A stretch of DNA of 64,000 nucleotides from Prochlorococcus sp. AG-347-K15 (lineage in GTDB: Bacteria > Cyanobacteriota > Cyanobacteriia > PCC-6307 > Cyanobiaceae): contig QCCC01000001.1 in the NCBI GenBank assembly GCA_003281415.1, positions 1-64,000 of the forward strand, written 5' to 3'. The notes beneath the pieces were generated by a model. It saw only the letters and a list, made by a program, of their open reading frames with translations, made no database searches and was not told where the DNA came from. Shown in pieces: positions 16,788-24,839 of this stretch; position 1 is the first letter of the stretch, and every line of letters begins with the position of its first letter. Made by a program: the position numbers and the translations under genes.

Positions 16788-17291
16788 TTATTCCCACATG
16801 GGATCATTTATTTTTTCAATTTTAAATGAAGAAGGAACATAAGTATGTAAAGATTCAATTTTTATAGCCCATTTTTTTGAGTTACCCTTTAAACTTTCGC
16901 TTTCAATTAGGTTAGTTAGGGGAATCCTTTTTCTAACTTTAAGAAGGCCTAGACAAGCTTCCCAAGCTTCTTGATTTTTATAAATTTCTAACCAAAAATC
17001 AAAAATATTTTCCAAGATTTCTAAAGGGATATCAAATGAAATTCCCATTGAAGGCGTTTCAATTAAGTAATTTTTGTTTCTTAGTTCATTTAATAAATTA
17101 TTGACGTTTAAATTAATAGCTAAAAGAATATCTTTTGCTGATTCATTACCTATTAATTCTTTTCTATGGCAATCTAAAAGATTTCCATCCTCAAGGATAT
17201 TTTCATCGCAATTTTTTATTCCCACAATCCAAAAACCTTCTCCATTATTTACTCCACTAGCAAGAAATAGATATTGAGGGGAATTCTCCAA
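16788..17291 (-). CDS. Unknown soluble protein, 167 residues
   Basis: Begins MENSPQYLFLASGVNNGEGF and ends in FKIEKINDPMWE. Trp- and Leu-rich with no span or signal. No family recognised. It lies 74 nt upstream of the 16528 gene on the same strand, and could be the first gene of that operon. Confidence 0.6.
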   Translation of the reverse strand: MENSPQYLFLASGVNNGEGFWIVGIKNCDENILEDGNLLDCHRKELIGNESAKDILLAINLNVNNLLNELRNKNYLIETPSMGISFDIPLEILENIFDFWLEIYKNQEAWEACLGLLKVRKRIPLTNLIESESLKGNSKKWAIKIESLHTYVPSSFKIEKINDPMWE

Positions 17292-17397
17292 GATTTCAAA
17301 TCATTTTTCCATTTTTAACATTTTTTGCTTGATATGAAAATAATCTTACTGTTCGATAACAATATAAACTCCTCGTAAAAAAAGTTTAGTTGTTAAT

Positions 17398-17526
17398 ATG
17401 GGGTTTTATGATATGTTTGCCTTAAGAGAACTAGAACTTATGTTTTTGGATCCTACTGATTTGATTATTAATAATATAAATAAATATCTTTATAGTTATA
17501 AAACAATTAAATTTATTTTTTCTTAG
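17398..17526 (+). CDS. Possible 42-residue protein
   Basis: ATG start, TAG stop; translation MGFYDMFALRELELMFLDPT followed by DLIINNINKYLYSYKTIKFI. It overlaps the end of the minus-strand gene at 17513 by 14 nt. No Shine-Dalgarno seen. The sequence is not obviously random, but evidence is thin. Confidence 0.3.
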   Translation: MGFYDMFALRELELMFLDPTDLIINNINKYLYSYKTIKFIFS

Positions 17527-17740
17527 GGAATAATTTACCTATTTTCTCCTTTTGCAGGTACTCCTTTTTAGTTCTTATTTTTTTATCTTCTAGTGATTCT
17601 TTATTAGTACTTACTGCATAAATAATGTAGAAAATCATACCAGTAAATATTAATCCTATAAAAATAATTAGTATTCCTATAGGTTCATTGGGACTGAAAA
17701 TTTTGAGATCTATAGCTGTATTTAGGGAAATTATCATCAA
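17513..17740 (-). CDS. Single-span membrane protein with basic tail
   Basis: 75 residues. A membrane helix at about 20-43 (IGILIIFIGLIFTGMIFYII) is followed by a highly basic C-terminus (KKIRTKKEYLQKEKIGKLF). Met1 or Met2 may be the start. The topology of a short lumenal N-terminus and basic cytoplasmic tail follows the positive-inside rule. Function unknown. Confidence 0.55.
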   Translation of the reverse strand: MMIISLNTAIDLKIFSPNEPIGILIIFIGLIFTGMIFYIIYAVSTNKESLEDKKIRTKKEYLQKEKIGKLFPKKK

Positions 17741-17773
17741 TAAACTAATTCCTTAAAGAAATTTTATGGAAAT

Positions 17774-18007
17774 CTAATTGATTTCTTCGTATCCAAAAAA
17801 TGTAGAATTGTCTGAATTTTTATAACCACTTGCTGCTTCCTGTGGGTTTTGACTGTCAATTTTTCTTGCTTTAGCATGAATCATATTAAATGGAAAAATA
17901 ACAGCTCCTACAAAAAAATGAAGAATTAAGAAATCTGAAGGTAGTCCATTTGTCCAATCAGGAAAAAATAGCAATGTCATCAATGATTCGTACATACAAG
18001 AAGTCAA
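17774..18007 (-). CDS. Small membrane-associated protein, unknown function
   Basis: 77 residues. A hydrophobic middle (LPSDFLILHFFVGAVIFPFN) carries His and Asp, followed by a polar tail ending FFGYEEIN. No family recognised. Same strand as the next gene downstream, 33 nt apart. Confidence 0.5.
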   Translation of the reverse strand: MTSCMYESLMTLLFFPDWTNGLPSDFLILHFFVGAVIFPFNMIHAKARKIDSQNPQEAASGYKNSDNSTFFGYEEIN

Positions 18008-18158
18008 ATAAACCTCAAACTATTATTACTGAACTTGTTGCAATACTTTTAATTTTTAATAAATTGAAATTTAATTTGCATTTAATAATTATCAGATTTA
18101 ATTGAAAAGACAATTTTAAAATACTATTATACTATTTATAAATATAGATTTATAGCTG

Positions 18159-18560
18159 TTGTTAAAATTCTTCTTCGGTTTAATTTTATTTATAATTTTT
18201 CAATTCAAACCTTCAGTAGGTTTAGCTTTTGAGAAGTCCGACCCTAGTGTTAGTTTGCTACAAAATAGGATCTCTAATAATTTCTCTAAGAAATATTGCA
18301 ATGCTATTCAGAGTGGTTTTTCTAAAGATGAAGCAATGAAATCAGCTATTGTAAAAACTGAAAACATTATATCTTTCTCTCATAATCCACAGAAAAAATG
18401 GATTGAGAAGAGTGACTTGGCAAATCAAATTTCATTGCAAGTAGTAAGTGATTGTGGATGGTCATTTGGATTAATTGGAAAAGAGGGAGTTGATTACTTT
18501 AAATCATATTTTCTAGAAATTTATGAAAAAACGACTCCTGATAAAAATTTTTCAAGATAG
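18159..18560 (+). CDS. Secreted protein with signal peptide, unknown function
   Basis: 133 residues from a TTG start. N-terminal signal peptide LKFFFGLILFIIFQFKPSVG ending LAFEKS, with a plausible cleavage after Ala. The mature part is about 110 residues, helical, with two conserved-looking Cys (KKYCNAIQSGF and VSDCGWSFG), which could form a disulfide in the periplasm. Function unknown. Continues into the 63-residue gene after 9 nt. Confidence 0.6.
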   Translation: MLKFFFGLILFIIFQFKPSVGLAFEKSDPSVSLLQNRISNNFSKKYCNAIQSGFSKDEAMKSAIVKTENIISFSHNPQKKWIEKSDLANQISLQVVSDCGWSFGLIGKEGVDYFKSYFLEIYEKTTPDKNFSR

Positions 18561-18569
18561 ATTAGGTTA

Positions 18570-18761
18570 ATGAATAATATTTCAGACAAATTAGTATTGA
18601 CTATAATTTTACTTACTATTCTTTTTGTGTTTGGATTGATTTTTTCAGTAAAGTCTCCAGAAAGAAAGGTTATAGATTCGCCAATAATGTGGAAAGATGA
18701 TTCTTCTAATATTGAGATTTTCAGTAATAAAATAAATTCAGAAAGTAAAAGAATAATTTAA
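18570..18761 (+). CDS. Small single-span protein downstream of the secreted protein
   Basis: 63 residues with a hydrophobic helix at about 9-26 (VLTIILLTILFVFGLIFSVK) and a polar tail. It starts 9 nt after the secreted gene and probably belongs to the same transcript. No family recognised. Confidence 0.55.
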   Translation: MNNISDKLVLTIILLTILFVFGLIFSVKSPERKVIDSPIMWKDDSSNIEIFSNKINSESKRII

Positions 18762-18853
18762 ATAAATTTTCATTATTTAACAAAATAAGTAGATCCTATC
18801 CAACCATATACAAAAATACTTTCCGAAGCTCAATCGATATATCATTTCTTTGT

Positions 18854-19195
18854 TTAATTTAAGTAGTTCAAAAGAACTGAGGCTAGTTTTAAATCATCAT
18901 TAAACCATGCTCGTATGGCCATAGCCCTTCGAGGATCATAAAAATTTTGTCTTCTGTACCAACTAAGAACTTCTGAATCTGATTTTTTACCATTACATGA
19001 CAAACAACATGGGACGCAATTTCTTGTACTGCTAGTACCACCTTTTGACATTGGATGAAGGTGATCAAGTGATTCTGATGGTTTACCGCAATAAATACAT
19101 TTAAACTTAGTAAGTTTATTAAGTGACTCTCTCCAATTTTTATTACTTATCTTTGGACAAAACTGATCAAGGTAAATTGCATCTTGACTATGCAT
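18854..19195 (-). CDS. HNH endonuclease-like protein
   Basis: 113 residues. The core is a zinc-bound HNH module: CIYCGKPSESLDHLHPMSKG (first CxxC at residues 34 and 37, then DHLHP with the catalytic His), STRNCVPCCLSCNGKKSD (second CxxC). HNH proteins of this kind in cyanobacteria are often free-standing. Whether it acts on DNA is untested. There is no adjacent methylase or phage gene, so restriction or homing is not supported by context. Confidence 0.82.
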   Translation of the reverse strand: MHSQDAIYLDQFCPKISNKNWRESLNKLTKFKCIYCGKPSESLDHLHPMSKGGTSSTRNCVPCCLSCNGKKSDSEVLSWYRRQNFYDPRRAMAIRAWFNDDLKLASVLLNYLN

Positions 19196-19332
19196 AGTAT
19201 TCTTGAAAATATCTTTTTGATAATAACAGTTTTTTTAAAACTATGATTGAAAAGGATAAAATAAACCTTGTGCGTATGTTTCTTATGAAAAGAATATTTT
19301 TTTACTTATTTAAATACTAGGATTTGTAGTTA

Positions 19333-20145
19333 ATGCCTTATCTATTAACAAAATTATCAGGGAGTGTTGATCATTTTATATTTAAAAGTTTTTATATCTT
19401 TGTGCTATCTTTTTTTTCTAATACGTTCTCGGCGATTTCTGGAGGAGGAGCAGGATTATTACAATTGCCTGCATTGATTTTGTCTGGAGTACCTTATTAT
19501 CAGGCTCTGGCTAGTCATAAATTAGCAACAGTAGCACTAGGAATAGGGGGTTCATTAAGAAACTATAAATCTTTAGGTAATGATATAAGTGTTGCTTGGC
19601 AAATATTAATTTTTGGATTACCAGGAGTAGTTTTAGGTACTTCTATAGTTGAGTATATATCAGAAAAGTATTTGTATTTAATTTTAGGAATAATATCAAT
19701 ACTATTAGCTTTTTACTCATTCCTTAAACCAGATTTGGGTTTATCATCTGGTAATAATAAGCTTAATTTAATTCATAAAATTAGATTCTTTATTTTTATT
19801 TTTTTTATAGGAATATTAAATGGTTCTATTTCTTCAGGAACTGGATTGCTTGTAACAATACTTTTAGTAAAAACTTTTGAAATGGATTTTCTTCGAGCTA
19901 TAAGTATGACATTCTTTACTGTTGGTATTTTTTGGAATTTTGTCGGAGCAATATTTTTGGTAAGAATAGGATCGGTTCCTTTAAATTTATTAATAGTATT
20001 ACTAATTGGTTCCTTTACAGGAGGATATATAGGGGCTCACCTTTCAAAATTAAATGGGAATATTCTAATTAAGAAAACTTTTATAACAGTTTGTATTTTT
20101 GTTGGTATAAGCTTATTGATTAAATCGATAAAAAGTTTTTTATAA
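19333..20145 (+). CDS. TauE/SafE-family sulfite/anion exporter
   Basis: 270 residues, about eight hydrophobic spans. The family motif pair is visible: FSAISGGGAGLLQLPALILS near the N-terminus and GILNGSISSGTGLLVTILLV in the second half, an internal duplication of the Gly-rich half-unit. Members export sulfite, sulfoacetate or related anions. The substrate here is unknown. It stands alone between the HNH gene and the small-RNA region. Confidence 0.85.
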   Translation: MPYLLTKLSGSVDHFIFKSFYIFVLSFFSNTFSAISGGGAGLLQLPALILSGVPYYQALASHKLATVALGIGGSLRNYKSLGNDISVAWQILIFGLPGVVLGTSIVEYISEKYLYLILGIISILLAFYSFLKPDLGLSSGNNKLNLIHKIRFFIFIFFIGILNGSISSGTGLLVTILLVKTFEMDFLRAISMTFFTVGIFWNFVGAIFLVRIGSVPLNLLIVLLIGSFTGGYIGAHLSKLNGNILIKKTFITVCIFVGISLLIKSIKSFL

Positions 20146-20303
20146 ACTAGTTGTGAATTTCAGTACAATTCGGTAAAAAAGCTTAAAGCAGTTTTACTAG
20201 TTTAAAAAATAAATTAATTATTATCTTTATTCATTATCAAAGGGGTTAATGAATAATTCGTTTTATTAAATAATACTTTTAAAGGGACTTTATTTTAAAA
20301 AAT

Positions 20304-20330
20304 AAAAAAAGGCCTCACATAAGTGGGGCC
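20304..20330 (-). terminator. Rho-independent terminator for the minus-strand transcript
   Basis: On the minus strand the hairpin is GGCCCCAC / GTGAGGCC with a four-base TTAT loop (one G-T pair), followed by seven T (20304-20310) and more. This is a clear GC-rich terminator in an otherwise AT-rich gap. It lies downstream of the inverted repeat at 20382-20425 and marks the 3' end of the probable small RNA. Confidence 0.85.
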
Positions 20331-20434
20331 GGGTGATGGGGAACCTTATTTTTAAACCAATTTCTTAAAAAATGCAACCCCCTATCTGTAGCGCAAACCT
20401 TCCTTTAATTAAACACTACAGATAGCGCTTTAAT
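20308..20434 (-). ncRNA. Probable structured small RNA (no coding capacity)
   Basis: The gap between 20145 and 20597 has no long open frame. It contains a perfect 10-bp inverted repeat, CTATCTGTAG at 20382-20391 and CTACAGATAG at 20416-20425, with a 24-base loop. The minus strand then reaches the strong terminator at 20304-20330. A minus-strand -10-like TATAAG lies at 20441-20446, placing the 5' end near 20434. The predicted transcript is about 130 nt. Promoter position is inference. It does not match tmRNA, 6S RNA, SRP RNA or the Yfr1 motif that I can recall. Confidence 0.62.
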
Positions 20435-20597
20435 GATTTTCTTATATGTAAATTTAAAAATTCTGAAATAATTTTGCAACTTTAAAATTTATGAGTAAAA
20501 ATCTTATTTTATGATTTCAAATGTTTTTGGTAATTTTACTTGTTAAAAATGTCTAGCACAGTATCATTCGTAAGAGCTTAGCTAGTAAAAAGCTTTA

Positions 20598-20825
20598 ATG
20601 ATTGAATTAACTTTACTAACTCTTTTGAATTATGTTGGAGATAATTTCTGTGAGTATAGAAATATAGGTCATGATAACTATAAATCTTTACTTCTTTCCT
20701 ACAGTGATGCAAGTAATAAATTTGGACCATTAGAGGTTAAAAAGGTTATTGAGAAGTCAGAAAATTTTAAAGTTACGGCTGTTGCTATTGCTGCAATTAA
20801 GTGCCCTCAGCACATAGTTAAGTAA
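20598..20825 (+). CDS. Small protein, unknown function
   Basis: 75 residues, first of a coupled pair. Helical and mildly hydrophobic with two Cys (GDNFCEYRN, IKCPQH). The stop TAA (20823-20825) overlaps the ATG of the next gene by one base (TAATG), a sign of coupled translation. No family recognised. Confidence 0.6.
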   Translation: MIELTLLTLLNYVGDNFCEYRNIGHDNYKSLLLSYSDASNKFGPLEVKKVIEKSENFKVTAVAIAAIKCPQHIVK

Positions 20826-21091
20826 TGAAGTTTGAATTAAAAACTGAAGAAGAAAATTATTCAAAATCATTTTCACAATTTTTCGGTATAGTTTTTTTTC
20901 TCGCTTTAATAATTATCCTTTGTGATGTTGCACTTAAATTAGGAATCATATCTAGAAATCACAAAATTGAATACAACTGTAGGCTTTTATCTGTTGAAAA
21001 ATCTAAACCTCATTTTAAGAAATTATCTAGGCTTTTAAATCTGAAAACCAAACAACAAATTTGGGAACTTTGCAGAGAGGTTAGTAAATAA
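20825..21091 (+). CDS. Single-span membrane protein, coupled to the preceding gene
   Basis: 88 residues. One hydrophobic helix at about 20-42 (FFGIVFFLALIIILCDVALK), then a basic cytoplasmic tail with two Cys (YNCRLLSVEK, IWELCREVSK). Translation is coupled through TAATG. The pair may form a small membrane complex, which is inference. Converges with the ABC operon, 3-nt gap. Confidence 0.6.
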   Translation: MKFELKTEEENYSKSFSQFFGIVFFLALIIILCDVALKLGIISRNHKIEYNCRLLSVEKSKPHFKKLSRLLNLKTKQQIWELCREVSK

Positions 21092-21094
21092 TAG

Positions 21095-21889
21095 TTAGCT
21101 AGATGCTGATGAATAGAATTTTAATGCAAATAACCAGAACTTTCTTGAAGTTATCAGAAATACTGCAGCAACAATAACTTCAAGCAATATTTTCCATAAT
21201 TGAGAAAGTCCTAGAAAAACTTCAGAAGGAATTGTAGTTATAAAAGCAATAGGAATGAAAACACTAAAAAAAATTCTTAAAGAAAATGAAAATGAATTGA
21301 GAGGAAATCTTCCAATATAAAGGAATGATCTTAATACTTCTGTTGCATTCCAAGTCTTAACAAACCAAATAGTAGTAGTAGAGATAAAAAACCATAGGGA
21401 GTATAAGATACAAATCGAACAGCTTATCGTAATCATGGATAGGGTTAGAAAACTTAAATTTATATTTATTTGATTTATTCTTATGCAGAAGCATAATAAG
21501 CAATATCCAAGCATAATTTCTAAAATTCCAGATGGATTTATTTTTTTTAATGAAATAAAAAATTGACTATCAATAGGTTTTAAAAGTACGAAGTCTAATG
21601 TTCCTTCTCTTATATGCTTAACTATTTCTGTAAGATTAGGGTTGAACCATGTATTTGTTATTCCATTCAAAATTGTATAAATGCCTTGAATTATTAGTGC
21701 CTGTTCAAATTCCCACCCTCCAATATATCCATTATTTTGAAAGAAAATAGATAATAGAAAAATACTCCCTATTAAACTTAAAATTGCAGTAATTAAATCA
21801 ACTAATATATTTGTTTTATACTCCAATTCAGAAGCCAAAGAAGTATGTAAGAATTTTTTATAAACTTTTAGATATTTTCTTAAATTCAT
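21095..21889 (-). CDS. ABC-2 type exporter permease, second subunit
   Basis: 264 residues with about six membrane spans. The layout (short N-terminus with LHTSLASELEYKTNILVDL, a DFVLLKPIDSQFF loop, four or more long hydrophobic stretches) resembles the PF06182 ABC-2 permease family. It ends the operon, and its ATG overlaps the stop of the upstream permease by 4 nt (21886-21889). It probably pairs with the other permease as a heterodimer over a shared ATPase dimer. Substrate unknown. Confidence 0.75.
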   Translation of the reverse strand: MNLRKYLKVYKKFLHTSLASELEYKTNILVDLITAILSLIGSIFLLSIFFQNNGYIGGWEFEQALIIQGIYTILNGITNTWFNPNLTEIVKHIREGTLDFVLLKPIDSQFFISLKKINPSGILEIMLGYCLLCFCIRINQININLSFLTLSMITISCSICILYSLWFFISTTTIWFVKTWNATEVLRSFLYIGRFPLNSFSFSLRIFFSVFIPIAFITTIPSEVFLGLSQLWKILLEVIVAAVFLITSRKFWLFALKFYSSASS

Positions 21890-22680
21890 GACCCCATAGC
21901 TGTATATTTTTTCGTTCCTTCAGACCAGATTTTCTTAAATAATGGGAAAAGTAAAAAAATCCATAGAATTTGCATACTTAAACCTCCACTAATATTTGTT
22001 TCATTACCTGATAGTAAGTTCGCAGGGAAATCAATTAGATATGGAAAAGGAGTTAAATAAATCCAGGATTTTACATATGCAGGAAATGAAACTACTGGAG
22101 CTAAAAGACCTGAGAGAAATAAAGTTGGAATAAATAACAATCTTTCTATCGATGATGCTTTCTCTGTCCAGAAACATAGACATGCAACTATTGACTGAAT
22201 TAAAAATTGTATCAAGAAAGATAAGAAAGTAGATACTATTGATAAGAGTAAAATACCTAAATTTGGAATCCATATACTTTCTGGATTAAAAATAAAAAAG
22301 AAAAATGCGATTATTAATGCGAAAGGAAATCTTGTTATTTGTTCAGCAAGATGTTGTGCAAAATATCTGAAAAATGGATTTAAAGGTTGGATTAAATACG
22401 GAGATACTTTCCCCATAAGAGAATCCTCTTCAAAACTAAATACAACCCAAACTACAGAAAACTGTCTTATAAAAAAAGCACATAAGAAATATCTAGAAAG
22501 CATAACATCACTAATGTTTATGTATTCATTTAGATTGTTATTTGTCCAAATGTTTAACATGAAAAAAGGAATAATCCCTGAAATTGCCCATAATGCAATT
22601 TCTACCCTATATTCCAACATATTTGAATATTGGACTTTTAATAAGGTGAATAATTTACGGTTAATCAAATTAGATATCAT
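21886..22680 (-). CDS. ABC-2 type exporter permease, first subunit
   Basis: 264 residues with about six spans; same family as the partner (QYSNMLEYRVEIALWAISG near the N-terminus, LMGKVSPYLIQPLNPFFRYF as the conserved cytoplasmic loop). It overlaps the ATPase gene by 11 nt (22670-22680) and its partner by 4 nt, so the three proteins are translated in a coupled series. The equal length of both permeases points to a duplicated pair. Substrate unknown. Confidence 0.75.
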   Translation of the reverse strand: MISNLINRKLFTLLKVQYSNMLEYRVEIALWAISGIIPFFMLNIWTNNNLNEYINISDVMLSRYFLCAFFIRQFSVVWVVFSFEEDSLMGKVSPYLIQPLNPFFRYFAQHLAEQITRFPFALIIAFFFFIFNPESIWIPNLGILLLSIVSTFLSFLIQFLIQSIVACLCFWTEKASSIERLLFIPTLFLSGLLAPVVSFPAYVKSWIYLTPFPYLIDFPANLLSGNETNISGGLSMQILWIFLLFPLFKKIWSEGTKKYTAMGS

Positions 22681-23665
22681 AATCTTTTTTGATTAATATC
22701 TTCCCAATAATTTCATCTATAGGTGGTTCATTTATAAAAAGGTCTTCAATATCAAAATTATTTAGGATAGTTTTTAGTGATGAGGTAATAGAGTTGTTTT
22801 CAATTTTTATAGTGATTTCATTCTTTATTTTATTTTTAACAGTAAAACCGGAATTTTCTAATTTAATTGCATCCTCTTCTGAGCGACAAACTATTAATAT
22901 TTCTTTAACAGGAGATAGTTTTTTTAATAATAGGTCAAGTTTTCCATCATATGATATGGACCCTTCTTGCACACATATAACTCTCTTGCATAGCGATGTA
23001 ATATCTTTCATGTAATGACTGGTTAGGCATATCGTTGCATTAGTTTCCTTATTATATTTTTGAAGGAATTTTCTTAAATTTCTCTGTGCATTAATATCCA
23101 ATCCAAGTGTCGGTTCGTCTAAGAATAGTATATTTGGTTCATGTATCAAAGCTGCTAATAATTCTGACTTCATACGCTGACCTAGCGAAAGTTTTCTAAC
23201 AGGAATGAATAGCTCTTCATCAATTTCAAGCATTTCCGATAGTTTTTTTATTCTCTTTTTAGCTTCGATCTTATCTAAGTCATATATTGATGCATTCAAA
23301 TAGAATGATTCAATTGGTGGAAGATCCCAAATAAGCTGTTGCTTTTGTCCCATTATTAAGGTGATATTTTTTAGGAAATTTTCTTTTCTCCTGAAAGGTA
23401 AGTGGCCAGAAACCAAAATCGAACCTTCACTAGGATAAATTAAGCCACAAAGCATTTTTAATATTGTTGTTTTCCCAGCTCCATTAGCACCTAGAAAACC
23501 TACTATTTCTCCTTCTTTAATTTCAAAACTTATATCTTTTATAACTTTTAAACTTTTTGTTTCTCTTCTAAAAAAATGTTTAATTGTTCCTTTTAAGCCT
23601 GGTTCTTTGGTAGAGATATCAAATGACTTAGATAAATTTCTTACATCGATAATATTTTGTACCAT
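22670..23665 (-). CDS. ABC-2 exporter ATPase
   Basis: 331 residues. Walker A GFLGANGAGKTTILKMLCGL, signature LSLGQRMKSELL, Walker B ILFLDEPTLGLD, and the H-loop in LTSHYMKD are all present. Length and the GLD D-loop fit a drug/lipid-type ABC-2 exporter ATPase. Energises the two permeases encoded directly downstream. It is the first gene of the operon, starting with ATG at 23665. Confidence 0.92.
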   Translation of the reverse strand: MVQNIIDVRNLSKSFDISTKEPGLKGTIKHFFRRETKSLKVIKDISFEIKEGEIVGFLGANGAGKTTILKMLCGLIYPSEGSILVSGHLPFRRKENFLKNITLIMGQKQQLIWDLPPIESFYLNASIYDLDKIEAKKRIKKLSEMLEIDEELFIPVRKLSLGQRMKSELLAALIHEPNILFLDEPTLGLDINAQRNLRKFLQKYNKETNATICLTSHYMKDITSLCKRVICVQEGSISYDGKLDLLLKKLSPVKEILIVCRSEEDAIKLENSGFTVKNKIKNEITIKIENNSITSSLKTILNNFDIEDLFINEPPIDEIIGKILIKKDYDI

Positions 23666-23743
23666 TTAAATTCTTAATTATTGGAATTTTATATTTAAAT
23701 AAATTGTTAAATTAATTTTTATTTTAGAAAATTTTTTAACGAG

Positions 23744-24133
23744 TTAAAAAATATCTTTAAACGATACAACCAGCCAGATAAAAAAGTTAATTGGATTAAG
23801 TAAATCGCTTGCCTTATTTTTTTTTTCATATTTTAATCCTCTAAAAAAATCAAATATAAAATTACTATTCTCTTTTTCATCATTAATTTTTTTAATTACA
23901 CTACCATTTTCGTCGAGAAGATCAATTTCATCCTCAAAAAACCATTGCTCTTTTCCATTAGATAATTTCAAGACAACTCCAATACCTTTACCATCAGTTA
24001 TTCTGAAATCACTTATTTTGCCCAATGAAGAAACATTTATTGCATCAATAGTTTCTTTGGTAAGTCTATCCTTAGATAGTTCTAAGTTGACTTTAACAGA
24101 ATTCCCTATCTTAACCTTATCTAAAATTGACAT
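23744..24133 (-). CDS. DUF2862 (PetP-like) protein with C-terminal anchor
   Basis: 129 residues. The N-terminal part matches DUF2862, the PetP family: LGKISDFRITDGKGIGVVLKL and KEQWFFEDEIDLLDE. PetP is a small cytochrome b6f-associated subunit of about 70 residues. This protein continues for another 50 residues into a hydrophobic end (NPINFFIWLVVSFKDIF), so it may be a membrane-tethered paralogue. Photosynthetic electron transport is an inference from the family. Confidence 0.65.
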   Translation of the reverse strand: MSILDKVKIGNSVKVNLELSKDRLTKETIDAINVSSLGKISDFRITDGKGIGVVLKLSNGKEQWFFEDEIDLLDENGSVIKKINDEKENSNFIFDFFRGLKYEKKNKASDLLNPINFFIWLVVSFKDIF

Positions 24134-24204
24134 TTTTTAGGTCATTATACTTAGGGATAAAGGATTAATGCGATTTATCAAGAATTATTGAATTATTTCA
24201 ATAA

Positions 24205-24351
24205 TTATGATTTTTTGAAAATCGCTTCAAGGATCCTCTTTATAGAAATTGTTAATACTCTCAAGAATACAAAAAACAGACCTAACCAACCTAATATGAT
24301 AGCTATTGATAACAAGCTTGAACCTAAATCACGCTGTAGCAAATTCTGCAT
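24205..24351 (-). CDS. 48-residue single-span membrane microprotein
   Basis: ATG start, TAA stop. The sequence MQNLLQRDLGSSLLSIAIIL continues into GWLGLFFVFLRVLTISIKRI and a basic end. One helix with flanking basic residues. No family recognised, but codon use and pattern look genuine. Confidence 0.6.
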   Translation of the reverse strand: MQNLLQRDLGSSLLSIAIILGWLGLFFVFLRVLTISIKRILEAIFKKS

Positions 24352-24498
24352 ATAATTTTTCTAAATTAGATAATTTTTACTCTACTTTATTGAATTACTC
24401 ATTGTTCAAAATTCAGCTTTTTAAAGTTCATTTTTTTTGTTGTATTTAATAGATATGTTTTGTGAGCTAATATTTAGTTAGAAAATTAATTTAATATT

Positions 24499-24600
24499 TT
24501 GGATCTATCTTTGAACTCATATATTGGAATATTTTTTATCATTATTGGTCTAATAGTTAGAGTTGACTTTAAATTCTCTATTCAAAAGGATCTCAAATGA
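24499..24600 (+). CDS. Possible 33-residue single-span peptide
   Basis: TTG start, TGA stop. The translation begins LDLSLNSYIGIFFIIIGLIV and then RVDFKFSIQKDLK, one helix with a basic end. The layout is plausible for a microprotein, but a rare start, no Shine-Dalgarno and small size leave chance open. Confidence 0.27.
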   Translation: MDLSLNSYIGIFFIIIGLIVRVDFKFSIQKDLK

Positions 24601-24688
24601 TTTCTAATAAGTTCTTTATTAATACGATATAAAGAAAGACCTTTATTCTTACCATATTTTTATAATTGCTCTAATTATTAAAAAGATT

Positions 24689-24712
24689 AAAAAAGCAGCC
24701 GTGAAGCTGCTT
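24689..24712 (-). terminator. Rho-independent terminator after tRNA-fMet
   Basis: On the minus strand the stem is AGCAGC / GCTGCT with loop TTCACG, followed by a T run. It begins 6 nt beyond the CCA end of the tRNA and closes the transcript that also carries the asparaginase cluster. Confidence 0.88.
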
Positions 24713-24717
24713 CTAAA

Positions 24718-24794
<77 letters not shown>

Positions 24795-24839
24795 TCATAT
24801 ACATAGCATACATCTGAAAGGGCTATTTTTTCTATTTCT

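Larger units (their letters stand above)
24352..24717. other. 366-nt gap holding no confident gene
   Basis: Between the microprotein at 24205-24351 and the tRNA. It holds the tRNA terminator at the tRNA side and one weak plus-strand open frame from TTG at 24499, noted separately. No other clear promoter, repeat or stable RNA was seen by eye. Confidence 0.7.

Noticed and set aside
18854..19195. HNH gene as part of a restriction or homing system
   Set aside because: Neighbours are a TauE/SafE exporter and secreted/membrane proteins; no methylase, intron or intein boundary was seen.
20598..21091. The coupled pair at 20598 and 20825 as a toxin-antitoxin module
   Set aside because: The TAATG coupling fits, but neither protein shows a known toxin or antitoxin pattern and the second is a membrane protein with a long tail.
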